Assembly (NCBI GenBank): GCA_037893225.1
Contig: JAZGUH010000057.1
Span: forward strand, 1,277,231-1,341,230
Direction: 5' to 3'
DNA: 64,000 bases
Origin: Hippasteria phrygiana
Taxonomy: Eukaryota > Echinodermata > Asteroidea > Valvatida > Goniasteridae
Below are positions 1 to 10,333 of the stretch, one piece after another (position 1 is the first letter of the stretch; the number at the start of each line of letters is the position of its first letter). The position numbers and the translations under genes are program-made. The notes under the pieces are model-generated. The model searched no databases. It saw only the letters and a program-made list of their open reading frames with translations, and was not told where the DNA came from.

Positions 1-540
1 AGAGTAGTTTGATCACAGTGTGCGTGTCTGTACGTGTGGATGAATGCCATTGTTGAGGGAACCAGCCACGCGCGATTAAATACATGTAGCTTTGGATGAA
101 GGGACCAGGGAAACATTTCTTGTGCCTTAAAATCTCCAATTTAAACGGACTCTTTTGGATCTGAATCCGACAATCAAGTGTCGATTTTAGACTTGTCGAT
201 TCAGACACTTATTTAGGACATTATTTGGGCGAGGAAGAGGAGGAACTTGGAGCTCGTCCATACATGTATGAGCCAGAAGGCGAGAGTAACAGCGAAAATA
301 CTGAAGACTCTGAATCGGACTCCGATGCGGAACGCGGTGAACGACTTGAAAACAACGATTAGAAGGCTAAATAACACTCTCCGAGTCCAAATTCGATGGT
401 ATTTCGGTTCTACTGGAAAGAGGGGAAGACTGACACCATCCTTGTGGTGTTGCTGAATCCAGCAGCAACACAACGACGCGGTATTATCGACGAAAAACAT
501 TCGCAAAATACTCAAAGCTTTTCACTACACAGCGAAAACA
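1..540. other. No gene recognised
   Basis: Short open frames occur on both strands, but none has recognisable domain content or a convincing start or splice context. I see nothing assignable in this stretch. Confidence 0.5.
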
Positions 541-728
541 CCCAGTCGTACTTCCCCAATACGTCCGAGGACAATGCTTTGTGTTTCCTATTGTTCCTTA
601 AATATAACCAACCCCCATAGACTAAGCACGTATCCTTACGTTCGAGGACCGATTTCAACAAAAGACTACGTTCGAGGACTGAAAGGTTTCTTTGCGTTTC
701 CTTTCTTCTCTTGTCTACAGTGCATGTA
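541..728 (+). repeat. Dispersed repeat, arm A of an inverted pair with 9028-9213
   Basis: About 187 bp is nearly identical to the reverse complement of 9028-9213, 8.3 kb away. The shared block runs from CAGTCGTACTTCCC to TTTCCTTTCTTCTCTTG. The motif ACGTTCGAGGAC or ACGTCCGAGGAC recurs three times within it. It could be a short non-autonomous transposon present twice in opposite orientation, or the remaining ends of a larger element. No target duplication could be defined. Confidence 0.7.
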
Positions 729-762
729 CACACGTGCATGTCAATGCAACGCACGCTCGGTG

Positions 763-808
763 TACTACATGTATACTACATGTACTACATGTATACTACA
801 TGTACATG
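763..808. repeat. TACTACATGTA microsatellite
   Basis: Four to five imperfect units of TACTACATGTA in tandem. It belongs to the ACATGTACATGT simple-sequence class scattered through the whole window. Confidence 0.85.
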
Positions 809-811
809 TCG

Positions 812-2112
812 AGTCATGGCCGACAGCCACCAGCCAGCCAGGTTCCCGGGATGACGTCACAGCGGCGTTACCACTTGATGGGCGGGGCTCACCCCCTCCC
901 GACTTAAAAACATATGTTAAAATGCTTACGCGAAATACAAAAATACAAACAATTACACACAGTTGTGTTTCAAAAACTTTATTTCATCGATACATGTATA
1001 TGCAATTCCATTGCAGCCACCCTTTAAATGAATATGAATACATTGTAGAGACACAATGAATACATTTACGTACATATACATGTACTTTTGTGAGCAGAAC
1101 GTGCACTGCATAATTGGATTTTGACCCAACTGAACTAGGAAGGAAGATAATGTAAATACATGTACATGAGTATTGCATCCTTCCTCTGTGTGCCATGTGA
1201 GTGTAACCAGGGATGTGATTGCACTTTGGTAAACAAAAACCTGAAAAGTCTGGGGCAAAAAGCAGACATCGGAGAGCGCTAAGCCATTAACGACGTGGGA
1301 TGCGGGGCCCACTTAAGGGGCCCGGGAAAATTTTGAAATGTAGATGCTCTGTGGTGCAATCTAAGCCTTTCTGGGACATCTTTTTAGCAATAATATTTGC
1401 CAGATTTGTTATATTAATTTTAATTTTTCAGAATATTATGTCTCATTTCAACATCATTATTGATTTGCTACCCATTTGTAATAAACAATCTGGTGTCACC
1501 CTTGCATGAACAGCAGAAACATTTTTTTTCTTTTTCTTAATCTAAAGCACATCCCATCTATAGAAAGCATGATTGGTCTTGATATTTTGCTCATATTTTG
1601 TTCCAACTTCTTTTTTAAACCTCAAACCTGCTACGTACAAGCCATGTTAGAACATGGAGGAATAAAACACGGTTGGAACAAGCGTTCGAGCACGTTGCAA
1701 TGTCGAGTAGAGTAGAAGTGTATGCACGTTCATCCATAATACGCATCAAATGCGAGAAAAAAATACATTATGGAAGTCACTACGACATCGTGAGATCAGG
1801 GCCACCGGGATCGGGCCCGCCGAGATTGAGCTCCGGTCCGGGCCGTGGGATTGAGCTCAGATCGGCCATGGAGCAACGAAATCGTGAATTGCGTATCGGG
1901 GCTGAAAAGATCGGGGCTGGGTTTACAAGGGTACACTCGTTGAGTAGTTCAAGTACTAATGTTACGACATTTACCTTAAGTTGGCTTCTTTACGGCATTC
2001 CAGAAATACGAGCGTTTGTTTCTATTCCAGCATTGTTGATTAGTAATGGACGATTCACACGTGAGCTGTCAAAAAACGATCATACATCAGGCCTCAAATT
2101 TAAGATTTTCTA
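812..2112. other. No gene recognised
   Basis: Open frames here are short and interrupted. None resembles a known domain and no repeat family could be matched by eye. Confidence 0.4.
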
Positions 2113-2960
2113 GGGCACGGCCATTTTACCCTTCGATAATGAAAAATTTGGCAGGGCACCAAGGCCAAAGCAAAAGGCACCAAGGCCAATGGCATTTTTG
2201 TTAAAGGGCACGGAGGCCAGTCATTATTACTTCTATTAGAAATATTCTGTGAAGCCCTGTAAAACTCTACAAGCTCTGTAAAACTCCACAGATACATGTA
2301 CATTTACATGAATGTTTGTCGCTTTAATCGATCTTTTCGTGGCATTCTTACAAACTTGATAGTTCAGGTTATTATATGTATTATAAACAACACACAATAC
2401 ATCGGTCATACAATGAATGATGCCATGCGCGCGCCGCACGTACACAACTCCATGATGAAAGCGCGAGCAACTTGGTTGATTTTGCTGGTAACCTATGCAC
2501 AAATATAACCTGGGTACCAGGCACAATCGAACAGTGGTTGGCAAATAGTTGCTGATTGAACTTGGCCGTACCATACGTGTACGTGCTTTAGATTAAATCT
2601 GGCTTCTGCCCCCTGCATTCGAAATTAAAATGCTGATGGAGGGATCGAAACCAGTCTATATCAAGCTTCGTGGTCGTATGCATGCTGCAGCAGCCGTACA
2701 TGTAGTACATACCGGTACGGTCTGGCCCGCGTGCACCGCTGCCGCGCTGCACCGCCGGCCGCGCCGACTAGTCTACGGCCAGCCCGGCCCGTCGGCGCGG
2801 CACGGCACGGGTGGGTACGCGTGGGTCGGCGCCAGCAACGAGGGCACTACGGCCAGTTGGGAAAAGGGCACGGCAAGACTGGCCGTGAAGAGTGCGATTT
2901 TGTGAAGGGCACCACGGCAAACTTAAGGGCATCGACGGCACTGGCCGTCGTGGCCGCCGT
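2113..2960. repeat. Two clusters of degenerate GGGCAC...GGCC motifs, second one GC-rich
   Basis: Variants of AGGGCACNACGGCC recur at about 2113, 2154, 2176, 2206, 2842, 2866, 2906 and 2926. The second cluster lies in a strongly GC- and CpG-rich stretch (about 2690-2960) that contrasts with its AT-rich surroundings. It may be an unrecognised repeat or an unmethylated island. No coding capacity was recognised. Confidence 0.4.
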
Positions 2961-3027
2961 TAAATTTGAGGCCCTTATACATGTACATGTACTGTAATGC
3001 ATGCATAGTCTTACACAGACATTGGGC

Positions 3028-3383
3028 ATGTACAATGCATGCAATGCGCATGCGCCGAATGTGTTTTAGTCTTTTCACAAGACAACAATTTGCAAGGCGT
3101 TATTAGCTGCGTGTACGTGCATTGTACATACACTGTGAATAATACGGTGGCATTCAGTGCGGTTGCTTGCACTGCACCAAGGCTATACCCACAATACAAT
3201 GCGCACGCGCAGGTTTCACTGAGTCATTGTACATGTACAATGTACAATGCATGCAATGCGCATACGCCGCACATGTATTAGTGTTTCACAAGACAAAAGT
3301 TCGCTACGCTCTCGCTGCGTGTACGTACATTGTACACTGTGAATAATACGGTGGCATTCAGTGCGGTTGTTTGCACCAAGACT
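3028..3383. repeat. 212-bp tandem duplication
   Basis: A block beginning ATGTACAATGCATGCAATGC at 3028 recurs at 3240. Both copies run through GCGTGTACGT, the CATTGTACA region and TGTGAATAATACGGTGGCA to GTGCGGTTG. The copies differ by small substitutions and indels. No coding function is apparent. Confidence 0.8.
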
Positions 3384-3539
3384 AGACTACTCATCAATGG
3401 TTTGTATATTTATGTACGTACGTTAGTAAATTTCAGCACGTAAAACCCGATATGAATAATGAATGAGCATATTCTACCCCCTGATTTTCTCAACGGATTC
3501 ACATGATTCACATTGGTTGACTTTTGACGGCCAAAAAAA

Positions 3540-3928
3540 CGTATGGGTCATATTCCACCGGGTTGGGACACTGTGTGATATGACCATATCATTAAAACCA
3601 TCATTACATTTAATTCAGTTATTTCATGTGACATCCGTCTTTGGGTGTGAGATTATTTGAGAAAGTTTTCAATCATGTAAGTTGTATAAAAATATGATAA
3701 AAAGTGTGTTATTTTGATGTAACATAGACGTAACATGGACACCGTGTCAAAAATTTCAATTTTTGTGTTTTTTCAACACTTTAATAAATAAATATGGGAA
3801 ATTAATTATGTACACTAAATAAAAGACACACTATGCAACAATGAAACATCTTTTTTTACGGTAGTCAGTGTCCAAATATAGCAGAGATAGCAAGAATTTG
3901 AAGAATCTGTGTGCAGATGTAACATTGG
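3540..3928. mobile_element. Fragment of a GTAACATGGACAC-type MITE
   Basis: The block 3720-3925 matches the reverse complement of about 9590-9790, including the shared string GTCAGTGTCCAAATATAGCAG. The left edge near 3544 (GGGTCATATTCCACCGGGTTG) resembles the end of the element at 41434. It abuts the non-LTR element that starts near 3935, and no right terminus is visible. Confidence 0.55.
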
Positions 3929-4129
3929 GTTTATTGGGTTAGGACGTGCTGGGGTGGAACGGAGAATTGAGCAGCTCCATTCCCACTGAAATATCCCATG
4001 TTATAGCATGGCGTCTCAACATTAGCCTCTCCTAACCAGATCCTACTGTCTGGCTTCTCGTGCCAACCCTGTTTTCACAAAATGACAGAAGGTGTTAGCA
4101 AGTCCCTGGCGCTATAACCAGGTGCTTCG

Positions 4130-4312
4130 GGTAGATGAAGCTCGATATCCTTGTTTGGTAGTTCATCTAGGAGAAGGACCACTCTGATTCCAAACCCGGG
4201 TAGGCGGAACTCGTTAGCCTTGGTCGGCAGTCTACCTATAGGAGAGGGACAACTCTGATTCCAAACCTGGGTAGGTAGTGCTCGTTAGCCTTGGTTGGCA
4301 GTCTACCACCAA
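4130..4312 (+). repeat. About 80-bp repeats in the 5' UTR of the non-LTR element
   Basis: Two to three imperfect units share GACAACTCTGATTCCAAACC, GGGTAGG and CTCGTTAGCCTTGG. They lie upstream of the endonuclease frame. Internal 5' UTR repeats in non-LTR elements sometimes carry promoter activity; that role is inferred here. Confidence 0.65.
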
Positions 4313-4802
4313 TAGGGGCCAGAGGCAGTAACTTCCATCTTGAAGCGGTTTTGTACCCCTCCCTGTCCTATTTGCGCTGTGAAGAGGCTAGGGCATTTTG
4401 TCCTGTCTTGTTTCAGTGCAAGGGGCTGGTTTTCCGTGTTCAAGGGCCTTGGTTTGCTTCTCTATTTTCTTTTCACCGACTGCTTCAGGCCCACCACTCT
4501 GAAGGGTACAGGTCGAAAACATGTTGCAGGTCGTGGCCGCCCGATAGTGCAAGATCCCGAACTTGGTGGTAATGCATCGAGAGGCTGATCTACCAGCGGG
4601 TGTAAAATGCTTGGGTAGCTGTACTGCCATGGACATGCATGGATGGCGTTCCATGCACCTATTTCCAGTTGCTTTCCCAAAGCCATCAGAGCGCCTCTGT
4701 TATTATAGCCGAGGGTTCGTTGGGCCTCCTGACGTCTACCTTGGGTGTCTAACTTGTTTTTGGAGATAAGTAAACTTTGGTTCCTTTCCATTTCTTTCAC
4801 TT

Positions 4803-5820
4803 ATGCCTATACAACCAAATGAAACACGCTCTCAACCTGCATCTAAAACGCCATCGCCAAGGGCTGCTAAATCTAAAGCTCTAAATGTATGTTTCTCTAA
4901 CGTAAGAGGGGTTAGGGGAAATTTCACTGCTATTCAGTCATTCCTGCAGTTGAACTCCCCAGACCTATTTCTTTGTGAGTCCCGCCTAGATAATGGGATA
5001 ATGTCTACTTCATTGACAGTGCCTGGCTACGTCCTACATAGACTGGACGCCCCACCTTGTCATGGTCTCTGTGTCTTTGCTAAGGCATCCTTACCCCTTA
5101 GCCGAGAAATCTCTCTGGAGGATGTCTCGCATGAATACATGTGCTTTTGTCTGGTACTTCTTCATTCCACTATTTATCTCTACTTTTTGTACCGTTCACC
5201 GTCATCACCAAATTGTACCATTTTTGACACAATATCAAATAGCATAGACTCAGCACTATCTCGACATCCTACTGCAGAGGTAATGGTCTTTGGTGACTTT
5301 AATGTTCACCACAAGGAATGGTTGGTTCATTCTCATAGTACAGATGCTCCTGGTATCAGCGCTTTCAACTTCGCTGCATCTCATGACTTCACTCGGCTCA
5401 TCTCAGCTCACACCCGTATTCCGGATCGTGTTACTGATAACAGGTATCTTCTTGACCTTTTCCTTTGCTCAAATCCCAACAACTGTACATCCAAAATTCT
5501 GACTCCGCTCGGAAATTCTGATCATGTAAACATTCAAGTTCAGGTTACTTGCACCTCATCACCAACTAGTTCACATCCACATCACCGAACCGTTCCTCAG
5601 TATGGCAAGGCCGATTGGGATGGGCTACGTTCTTTTTTTGGTGACGTCCCTTGGAACTCAGTGTTCTGCCTAAGTCCTTCCGAGGCAGCCAATGCATTTA
5701 CCGAATGGATTCAGATCGGTATGGATCTCTTTATCCCTTCTCAGACCTACCAAGTTAAACCACACTCTCAGCCGTGGTTCACTCCTACATGTGCTGCCGC
5801 AATTGCTCATCAAAAATATT
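4803..5820 (+). pseudogene. APE-type endonuclease domain of non-LTR retrotransposon
   Basis: This is the target-nicking endonuclease of the element. The start at 4803 is the first ATG of an open frame preceded by the 5' UTR. Visible APE-family features are NVCFSNVRG near residue 28, a CES motif near 60 in place of the usual ET, the YRSPSS segment near 130, the catalytic GDFNVHHKEW near 163, LDLFLCSN near 220, and SDHVNIQV (SDH catalytic motif) near 240. After a QPWFT segment the frame is lost near 5815-5825, close to a T-rich run, and the linker continues in another frame. No zinc-knuckle ORF1 was recognised upstream. Confidence 0.85.
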
Positions 5821-6233
5821 TTTTCACCAGTTTCATAGAGTTGGTTCGGCTGAGGCTCGTCATCAATTTCGTCGTGCAAGTAACAACTGCAAGAAAGTGC
5901 TAGAGAATGCAAAGCGCCATTATGCAGAGTCTGTTTGTGATTCCATCTCAACTCAACATCTTGGCTGCAGGGATTTCTGGAGAATTGCTAACAGCATCCT
6001 TAACAGAAACAAGTCAACAATTCCGGTTCTGTTCAATGGCCCTGAAGTACTCACTTCTGCAACTGATAAGGTCAATCTTTTTGCTGAACGTTTTGCTGCC
6101 AACTCTACACTTGATGACCAAGGTCAGGATCTGCCTGATAGCCTGTCTAGTGTCGACAGCAGGCTACCAACAATCATTATCACACCTAAGATGGTGGCTA
6201 AGGTCATCCGTCATCTGGACACTTCTAAAGCTC
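5817..6233 (+). pseudogene. Endonuclease-RT linker of the non-LTR element
   Basis: This frame continues the upstream endonuclease after a frameshift. It contains HQFRRASNNCKKVLENAKR and a stretch ending in MVAKVIRHLDTSKA, typical of the region just before the RT fingers. The frame then runs into an inserted element at 6234 and resumes at 7381 with TGIDRIPAVVLK. The junction across the insertion reads in frame, so the linker and RT were contiguous before the insertion. Confidence 0.8.
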
Positions 6234-6659
6234 TATTTGATTATTGTGATGTTGTTTGGTCTAATTGCTCAAATTCTCTTTCTGGCAGGCTGAGTAAGCT
6301 TCACAAATCGCCTTGCCAGAATGATTTTGAGTGCACATCACAGAACACACATTGCCGATCTACATGCTGCTCTTTCATGGACCACATTACAAAATCGCTG
6401 GCACAATCACAGAATGTATGAAGTTTTCAAATGTGTAAATAACTTTAACCCAAGCTACCTAAATAGCCTTTTTATACAGCCATGTCATTCAGCTGGTACC
6501 CGCTCAATATCAAATAGTTCTCTGCGCATGTCTGTTGCTCCCAAGACTAACGCGGCCAAGCGTTCTTTTCAATATCTTGGGACCCTGGGATGGAACAAGC
6601 TAACTGCCCCTCAAAGGAAGGCACATACTCTGTCCCAGTTTAAACATCTGCTCAATTAG
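6234..6659 (+). pseudogene. RT C-terminal domain remnant of the inserted non-LTR element
   Basis: The segment starts with FDYCDVVWSNC, a common motif of the region downstream of the RT palm in CR1- and Jockey-like elements. It continues, after one frameshift near 6310, with HRTHIADLHAALSW and LGTLGWNKLTAPQRK, ending in a stop at 6659. The frameshift and the missing RT core make it non-functional. It belongs to a different family from the element it entered. Confidence 0.8.
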
Positions 6660-7380
6660 TTACTGTGTCCAATTTGATTATTTAAGATTTGCTTTATCAT
6701 TTCCTTTAAATTTGCACGTTATCCAAATTAACTACACATGTACGTGTAACGTGCTTAATTGTTTTACTTCAATGACGTTCCACTTTTATTTTATTTTATT
6801 TTATCTTATGTTATTTTATTATTATTATATTTGGTTTTAGTGTGGATGTGTTCTATTTTGGTCATTTATGGTTTATTTATAATATTGTGTTTGCCTCTCT
6901 CTTGCCTATGTTACGGTATTTTATTTAATTACTGTTCCATTATCTTAATATATGTTGTTGATTTATATTTTTACTGCATATCAGTCATTAATTTAATATG
7001 GTTTTTATTTTTTTATCTGTTTATATGTTATATAGCTTTAAAAAACGTTTGTATGTGTTTATATTTTCGCTGTGTCAGAGTTATATCATTATGAACTGTA
7101 TTTGTTTTGTGTTTTTTTAAGTTAAATTATGTTTATGTTTTATGTAATCTTATTATTGTATACTAATGAATTGTTTGTTGTGATATATTGTCTATTAATT
7201 GCCTATCAGGTTTACATTAATTGCTGTTTATATTTTAATACCTGTATTTGATTTAAAAGTTACTTTCAATAATTGTTATATGACATATTATTGTTCTAAA
7301 TACAGGGCCCTCAAGGAAAGCAGTTTTTTAACTGAGGAGGCCACCCTGTTTAAATAAGACGGCAAATAAAAATAATAAAA
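6234..7380 (+). mobile_element. 5'-truncated non-LTR retrotransposon inserted into the first, TSD TAAAGCT
   Basis: The insertion begins inside an RT C-terminal domain and ends in an AATAAAA-type tail. TAAAGCT occurs just before the insertion (about 6227-6233) and again just after it (about 7381-7387), and removing the insert restores an uninterrupted reading frame in the host element. The 3' part (about 6660-7380) is AT-rich UTR and contains low-complexity frames of no significance. This is a classic target-primed, 5'-truncated insertion. Confidence 0.88.
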
Positions 7381-8854
7381 TAAAGCTACTGGAATAGACC
7401 GAATCCCAGCAGTTGTCTTGAAAATGTGTGCACCAGAATTGTCCTCTATTCTGTCTAAACTGTACAATCTTTGCCTTTCACAGTCAGTATTTCCATCTAA
7501 CTGGAAGCTGGCCTCTGTTGTTCCCGTGTTCAAAGGCTCTGGTGAAAAATCTGATCCTTCCAACTATCGACCTATCAGCCTTCTTCCCATTATAAGCAAG
7601 GTGTTTGAATGCCTGATCAACCAACAACTCATGAATTATCTAGAGGACAACGAGCTTCTAACTGATGCTCAATATGATTTCCGACATTCACGATCTACTG
7701 GTGACGTTCTGTCCCTGGTAACTGAGCATCTGAACAGGGCATTAGATCATCGTGGAGAAGCTAGGCTTGTTGCCCTAGATATTTCGAAGGCCTTTGATAA
7801 AGTCTGGCACAGGGGGCTTATCCATAAACTAAAGTCCTATGGCATCTCTGGTCATTTGCTTGATCATATTTCAAATTTTCTCAGCGATCGGCAAATCTCG
7901 GTGGTACATGAGGGCCGGGCCTCCTCGGTCCGTAGTATTAATGCAGGTGTTCCGCAAGGTTCTGTTCTGGGTCCGTCGCTGTTCTTGTTGTATATCAATG
8001 ACCTTCCTGAATCTGTCTCATCGCAGGTAGCCATCTATGCAGACGACTCAACATTGTATACTACATATCCTGGTCCTTTGACTGCTGCTTCTCGTGATCA
8101 AGCCAGTAATGTTCTCAATCAAGACCTTGAAAATGTTACTAACTGGGGTAACGACTAGCCTGTCACCTTCAATCAAAGGAAGACTAACTTGTTATCTCCA
8201 TCCAGTTCCAGATTCCCAGATCTTCCAGCCTTGTCAATGAGTTCCACACCTTTGCAGGAAGTTACCAACATCCGGCTACTTGGACTCGATATCACCTGTA
8301 AACTTTCCTGGGACAAGTATATCTGCGGTATTGCCAAAAGGGCCTCTCAGCGCCTAGGTTGCTTGTACCGAGCACAACACCTGCCTCCTGCTGCCATTCT
8401 CTACTTATACAAGTCCACAATACGTCCTGTTATGGAATACTGTAGTCATATCTGGGCTGGGGCCCCAGCTTGTCATCTCTCCCTGTTAGATAGAATCCAG
8501 AGGCGTGTTGTTAACTTGGTGGGACGCGATTTAGCTTCATCCCTGGAATCTCTATCACACCGTCGCTCTGTAGCATCTTTGAGCCTTTTCTACAGGTATT
8601 ATCATGGAAGGTGCTCCAATGGTCTTTCTCTGCTTATTCCTTCTAACCGTCCCATTGGACGCACCACTCGCTCTTCTGTTCGTCTACACTCGTTTACAGT
8701 CACTGTCCCCAAATCTAATACTGTGAGGTATTCGTCCAGTTTCTTCCCACGAACTGCCTCACTTTGGAATTTCTTGCCTGCGTCCTGTTTCCCTGCTACT
8801 AACAATCTGTCCCAGGTCAAACGCAACATTAACGGTTACCTGTCTACTCTATAA
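7381..8854 (+). pseudogene. Reverse transcriptase of the non-LTR element, broken
   Basis: The RT resumes with TGIDRIPAVVLK after the insertion. Motifs in order are SNYRPISLLPIISKVFE, a finger motif with DFRHSRST, the first catalytic aspartate in ALDISKAFDKVWH, AGVPQGSVLGPSLFLLYIND and the YADD box in AIYADDST. A TAG at 8156 follows VTNWGND. The C-terminal domain continues in another frame from about 8160, with LLGLDITCKLSW, STIRPVMEYCSHIW and LDRIQRRVVNLVG, ending at 8854. At least one stop or frameshift makes it inactive. A Jockey/CR1-like affiliation is inferred from the motif set. Confidence 0.88.
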
Positions 8855-8904
8855 CTTCTTTCTTTCCTTGCTTCTTTCTCTATCTTTTGTAGCCCTCACC
8901 TTGA

Positions 8905-8960
8905 GTGGCCTTTTTTTTAAAGGCCTTGTGTTTGGGCAACTTTCATAACAACAACAAAAC
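8905..8960 (+). other. 3' terminal hairpin and AAC-rich tail of the non-LTR element
   Basis: GTGGCCTTTTTTTTAAAGGC forms a stem of GGCCTTT with AAAGGCC. It is followed closely by ATAACAACAACAAAAC. Short 3' hairpins and microsatellite tails mark the reverse-transcription start in several non-LTR clades, so this is taken as the element's 3' end. Confidence 0.6.
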
Positions 8961-9027
8961 ACAGGACACATGATACACCATGACCATACATACATTGTAC
9001 ATGTATTTCTGTACGTGCACTGTATCT

Positions 9028-9213
9028 CCGAGGACAAGAGAAGAAAGGAAACACAAAGAAACCTTTCAGTCCTCGAACGTAGAGTCTTTTGTTGAAATCG
9101 GTCCTCCAACGTAGGGATACGTGCTTAGTCTATGGGGGTTGGTTATATTAAAGGAACAATAGGAAACACAAAGCATTGTCCTCGGACGTATTAGGGAAGT
9201 ACGACTGTGTGCT
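9028..9213 (-). repeat. Dispersed repeat, arm B of an inverted pair with 541-728
   Basis: This is the reverse complement of 541-728 with few differences, including the four-part CGAGGAC motif set. It lies just beyond the 3' end of the non-LTR element. Confidence 0.7.
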
Positions 9214-9360
9214 GTTTTGCTGCATTTGGCTACTGAATACCATAACAAATGTTTTTTTGTGTTGCAGTTTGTGTTTTGTAATTAGTATACATGTACAGAG
9301 TGAGTTTGCATACATGTAATTATTTATATAAGTGTTGAAATATAAATGTTACAAAAAGGA

Positions 9361-9790
9361 AATGTGAATTTTCAAGTCACACCATGTCAGTACTAAATGT
9401 TACGTCCAGACTGCCTTAATTCTTCATCATTAAATAAATAATTATGCAACTTACTATATGTACTAACTACAAGACACTCATATGCTACAAGAAAACACTT
9501 TTTGTTATGGTTGCCAATGTCCAAATAGTTCAGAAACAGCAAGAACAAAAAAACATGCATGTGTGGACGTAACAGTGGACACAGTGTCCATGTTACGTCC
9601 ACACTTACGTCTATTCTTGCTGTCTCTGCTATATTTGGACACTGACTACCATAAACAAGTGTTCTTGTGTTGCATAGTACATCTTTTAATTAGTACACAT
9701 GTGTGGTGAATTTCCCATATTTATATTTAAAGTGTTGAAAAAACACAAAAATGGAAATATGGACATGTCCAATGTTACGTCAAACTGGTT
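9361..9790. mobile_element. Foldback MITE with GTGGACGTAACA centre
   Basis: Two long inverted arms meet near 9590 at TGGACACAGTGTCCA, flanked by GTGGACGTAAC and GTTACGTCCAC. The left arm (GTCCAAATAGTTCAG) pairs with the right arm (CTATATTTGGACACTGAC). The right arm is homologous to 3720-3925. A DNA-only hairpin transposon with no coding frame is likely. Confidence 0.7.
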
Positions 9791-9874
9791 ACGTCAAACT
9801 GACACATTTGTTATATTTTTGGTGAAATATAATTCCCCCCCCACAGTTGTGTGGGAAGAGTCTACTAGCGAATA

Positions 9875-10000
9875 CTTACCCGTAGAGCCACTACTAATGC
9901 ATATTTCCCTAGAGGGCGCAATACACTCGCTGAGATTTCACACAATAGCCTTCCCACCATGCCCCGCGGTACACCCGCCATGTTAGCTTCCTCTTTTCTC
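9875..10000 (-). repeat. Left inverted terminal repeat of DIRS element
   Basis: The block from CTTACCCGTAGAGCCACT to CTTCCTCTTTTCTC is matched in reverse complement at 15697-15822 with only a few substitutions. Outside it, 9831-9874 is the unique left end, which is complementary to the first half of the internal complementary region. Confidence 0.93.
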
Positions 10001-10054
10001 GAGCGATAGCAGGTAGATTCGCATCGAGCCCTCTGTGGGGAGGAGGGAGGGGTG

Positions 10055-10158
10055 CTCTACGGGTAAGTATTTACGAGTAGACTCTTCCCACATGACTGTG
10101 GGGGGGGGGGGGGGTAGTCTACAGCGCTCATCTTACCCGTAGAGCCACTACTAATGCA
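10055..10158 (-). repeat. Internal complementary region of DIRS element
   Basis: The left half, CTCTACGGGTAAGTATT to GACTGTGGGG, is complementary to the outer left end (about 9833-9890). The right half, GTAGTCTACAGCGCTCATC to CACTACTAATGCA, is complementary to the outer right end (15793-15840). In DIRS replication this region templates circle closure. The G run at the join may be an expanded end-to-end junction. Confidence 0.92.
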
Positions 10159-10333
10159 GAGTAGCACTGCTCTTGGAGGTGGGAGTGAGATGCCACTGTG
10201 TGAGTCTAGGACACTCCATACAGAGGGGTATCACTGTTGGGAGAAATTGGTTATTGTAACAGTATACAACCCTCAGTTACCAGCGTAAGTCACATAAACA
10301 CGAGATGTGAGCTTACTGGTGGAGTGAACCTGT

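Larger units (their letters stand above)
3935..8945 (+). mobile_element. Decayed non-LTR retrotransposon (Jockey/CR1-like), interrupted by a second element
   Basis: The order is a 5' UTR with internal repeats, an APE-type endonuclease, a linker, a reverse transcriptase with a YADD box, an RT C-terminal domain, a hairpin and a short AAC-rich tail. A 1.15-kb insertion (6234-7380) splits the linker from the RT core. The endonuclease and linker lie in different frames, and the RT is broken by a TAG at 8156. The 5' boundary is placed only approximately and no target duplication was found. Clade assignment beyond the Jockey/CR1-like group is not possible by eye. Confidence 0.85.

Noticed and set aside
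6759..7094. 111-codon hydrophobic open frame
   Set aside because: It lies in the AT-rich 3' UTR of a non-LTR insertion and consists of low-complexity F/L/Y residues.
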